A DNA stretch of 44,272 nt from Mesorhizobium alhagi CCNWXJ12-2 (lineage in GTDB: Bacteria; Pseudomonadota; Alphaproteobacteria; Rhizobiales; Rhizobiaceae), in contig NZ_AHAM01000223.1 in NCBI RefSeq assembly GCF_000236565.1, positions 1-44,272 on the forward strand, in the 5' to 3' direction. The notes under the pieces are model-generated. The model was given only the letters and a program-made list of their open reading frames with translations, was not told where the DNA came from and searched no databases. The position numbers and the translations under genes were made by a program. Below are positions 42,470 through 44,272 of the stretch, piece by piece (the stretch's first letter is position 1; each line of letters begins with the position of its first letter).

Positions 42470-42697
42470 TCAGGCGTTGCCTTGCGGCGCAGCCTGGACC
42501 AACCACTTTCGGGAGAGATGCTCGGTCTCACCTGGCTCGGCATTGCCGTCAAAGGCGGCAATCAACCTGTTGGCGGCAATGCTTGCAATATGGGTCTCCG
42601 GCAGGTTCGCCTTCACCTGGCAAGCCCGCTCGTAAATTTCCAGCATTTTTCTGAGTTCTTTCGGCCCAATGACGCGCAGTCCAATCAGACCAGACAT
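42470..42697 (-). CDS. Small helical hypothetical protein (75 residues)
   Basis: From ATG at 42697 the protein reads SGLIGLRVIGPKELRKMLEI, YERACQVKANLPET, then SIAANRLIAAFDGNAEPGET and HLSRKWLV. The pattern (a short lead, one long helix with YERAC, and a final helix) is that of small cytosolic proteins common in Rhizobiales whose function is unknown. The frame extends upstream to 42796, but that part is not conserved-looking. GAGGGTGCCTGC precedes the start, a usable ribosome site. Confidence 0.65.
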   Translation of the reverse strand: MSGLIGLRVIGPKELRKMLEIYERACQVKANLPETHIASIAANRLIAAFDGNAEPGETEHLSRKWLVQAAPQGNA

Positions 42698-43074
42698 GCA
42701 GGCACCCTCCCTCAGAAAGTGCAGGAACGCTTCGGCTTGCCAGTTAGCGCCCCACTTCGTTCTAGCACGCGCCGAACGTAGCATAGGTTTTTGCAAATGG
42801 AAGCGGCGCCATCCGTAGACTACAGGAACTTAATGTCGCAGATCGGCACTGTTCTTTTGGCTGCCTGTCCGTGCGATCCACCCCCGTTCTGTCGGGAAAT
42901 CCGCCTTTTGAAGCATGGAGCCGACAAATTGCATTGAGCCGGGCTGGGCTTGCCGGATGCCCTCTCGTTTGGTGAGGTGGAACAGCCCGCAACTCCTAAA
43001 TCAGAGCGCTGAGATGTGGTCGTTATTTCACGGCCACAAAATGCCCTTCCCGTGAAGCTTATTTTCGAGCATAG

Positions 43075-43305
43075 GCTGGATTTGGCCAAGCCGCTTTTCA
43101 GATCCACGGCGCGCCGACGGTTCTTCACTCGTTAGCCGGAAGCTCCGACGCGCCGAGGTGCTGCGGTTTTGCGAGACGAGAAGCAGCCTGCGAGTCTGGC
43201 CGGGACTTGAAGCGTGCGGCTGCGCGGTTTCCGTGACTGGGCGGCTGGTTCGCAGCACTCGGTCACGAGGTGCGGTTGATCCCGCCCGACTATGCCAAGC
43301 GGGAC
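43075..43305 (+). pseudogene. Decayed IS110-family transposase N-terminal fragment
   Basis: Read across frames, the stretch gives LDLAKPLF (43076 on), FQIHGA, RKLRRAEVLRF, a GLEACG block and LGHEVRLIPPDYAK (about 43258-43300). These match in order the start of IS110 transposases (GxDLAKxxFQVHG, RRKLRRxEVL, GMEAC, LGHEVRLIPPxYxKP). At least three frameshifts are present. The rest of the DEDD domain and the C-terminal Ser domain are missing. The flanks (42698-43074 and 43306-43554) show nothing else recognisable. Confidence 0.75.
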
Positions 43306-43554
43306 CGAAGCACCGGCGCCACGGCACGAATTTACTCACGAATCGCGGCGTCGTCAGTTCTCCCCGCTCGTAACCGAACCGACGACGGACGACCTTCAGG
43401 ATAGCGCAAGCCCGCCGCTCGCTCTCGCCACCTCGTTTGACGATGTGTTAGGGCGGCGGTGCTTCGTCTGCGCCCTCGAAAACGTGAAATTCGTGCCGGG
43501 ACGGGCAGCATCGGACCCGAGTGAGGTAGGGGTGGGGTGGAGGCAAGGCGCGCA

Positions 43555-44272
43555 CTACTGGTCCGAACTGTCTTTCAGTCGCGCCAGATGATCTAGGCAA
43601 ACCTGTTCCACGAGCCTATGGAGTTCGGCTGTGCGTTCCCCCAGCCAAGCGAGCGCTTCCTCGCTGATGGCGTAGTGCCTGGAATACCGGGCTTTGACGT
43701 AGGCCTCGTTCAGCGTGTTGAACCAGGCACGGTGGCGTTGCTGTTCTCGCGGCCACGCTGCAGTCAGCCGTCGATCCTGGTCCTCCGCCAGTGCCCGCAG
43801 GAACATCAGTTTGTGCGAAGGTGGGCTGTAGTGGGTAAGGACCAGGAGTACGGTCGCGTAGGCATGTTCGATCGCTTGATGAAGCGCAAAGGCCGCATCT
43901 TTTCTCCACTCGCTGTCTGCCCGCGATCTGGCGAGTTGGAACTCAAAGGTCTCCAACCAGCGCTTAGTACCCGACAACTTAATACTAAAATTCCCCTCTG
44001 CCGCGTCGTATGCCTCGCGAGGGGTCAGCGGCTTCGGCTCGGCCAGCGGCTCTTCATCCAGTTCATAAAGCACGATCCCTTCGCGATGGATATCGCTGAA
44101 GAAATACTGCCCTTGGCGCAGGGCGGTGTTGACGAAACGGCGGCTGTGCACGATGAAGCTGGTCGGGGTCTTGATGGCCCGGTCGCGGACCAGTCGATCC
44201 TTCGCCTTATACCAGTACTCGAAATCACTGAGCTTGCTGTTGTTGACGATCACCAGAATGTCGAAATCGCTG
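43555..44272 (-). CDS. Nucleotidyltransferase-HEPN fusion protein (partial, 5' end outside)
   Basis: The gene runs in from the right edge; 238 codons plus the stop are visible. The first residues read SDFDILVIVNN, the metal-binding SDxDxxV of minimal nucleotidyltransferases. About 115 residues further, a helical HEPN domain follows: FALHQAIEHAYATVLLVLTH, KLMFLRALAEDQD, then YVKARYSRHYAISEEALAWL. Proteins with this fusion are thought to act in toxin-antitoxin-like or defence systems or in modifying small ligands. The usual GS motif should lie just outside the window. An internal GTG at 44253 would cut the SDxD motif, so the true start is further right. Confidence 0.82.
   Translation of the reverse strand, partial: SDFDILVIVNNSKLSDFEYWYKAKDRLVRDRAIKTPTSFIVHSRRFVNTALRQGQYFFSDIHREGIVLYELDEEPLAEPKPLTPREAYDAAEGNFSIKLSGTKRWLETFEFQLARSRADSEWRKDAAFALHQAIEHAYATVLLVLTHYSPPSHKLMFLRALAEDQDRRLTAAWPREQQRHRAWFNTLNEAYVKARYSRHYAISEEALAWLGERTAELHRLVEQVCLDHLARLKDSSDQ

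Noticed and set aside
1-44272. CRISPR arrays, tRNA or rRNA genes and a replication origin
   Set aside because: I saw no regularly spaced repeats, no tRNA cloverleaf with CCA-end context, no rRNA blocks and no repABC or dnaA-box cluster.

Overview
The window is GC-rich chromosomal DNA from an alphaproteobacterium of the Rhizobiales. A Mesorhizobium-like genome is my best guess, from the ExoF/ExoY-type exopolysaccharide genes, the PrtD/HlyD type I secretion genes and the codon use; this is inference, because no rRNA or tRNA is present. About half of the window is compact accessory operons. The rest is gene-poor DNA with decayed transposases, a broken group II intron and other pseudogenes.

Region 1 (1-12.5 kb) holds two type I secretion systems. 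On the + strand are the tail of a probable secreted protein, a strong GAAA-loop hairpin, a 684-residue protein with a repeated Asn/Asp pattern (probable cargo), an ABC exporter with an unusual disordered N-terminal extension of about 290 residues, its HlyD-type adaptor, and a FemAB/GNAT-like acyltransferase fused to TPRs. Converging on it from the - strand is a CAP/SCP-domain protein without a signal peptide, then a second ABC exporter and a second adaptor that overlap by ATGA. No TolC partner is in the window.

Region 2 (12.5-16.6 kb) is gene-poor. It holds a decayed IS5-family transposase, a LuxR-type regulator with an upstream palindrome, and two small uncharacterised genes.

Region 3 (16.7-29 kb) is an exopolysaccharide locus. 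It has a Wzz/GumC-like co-polymerase with a degenerate ATPase motif, an ExoY-type priming transferase, an ExoF-type export protein, one GT2 and three GT4 glycosyltransferases on alternating strands, a MarR regulator and an OafA/ExoZ-like acyltransferase.

Region 4 (29-31 kb) is a gene graveyard: a frameshifted conserved gene, a frameshifted TPR protein and a 3'-truncated group II intron reverse transcriptase.

Region 5 (31-38.6 kb) is a tightly packed nucleotide-sugar modification cassette. One - strand operon carries a C-methyltransferase, a glucose-1-phosphate cytidylyltransferase and a PIG-L deacetylase. The other carries a GSA-aminomutase-like aminotransferase, an NAD-dependent epimerase and a DUF4910 aminopeptidase-like protein. 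An RfbC-type epimerase lies between them on the + strand. The set looks built to make an unusual, possibly branched or aminated, deoxysugar, but no 4,6-dehydratase is present.

Region 6 (38.6-44.3 kb) has two tiny membrane-protein genes, a LuxR regulator whose receiver lacks the phospho-acceptor Asp, a Crp/Fnr regulator, strong hairpins, a small conserved gene, an IS110 remnant and a partial nucleotidyltransferase-HEPN fusion at the right edge.
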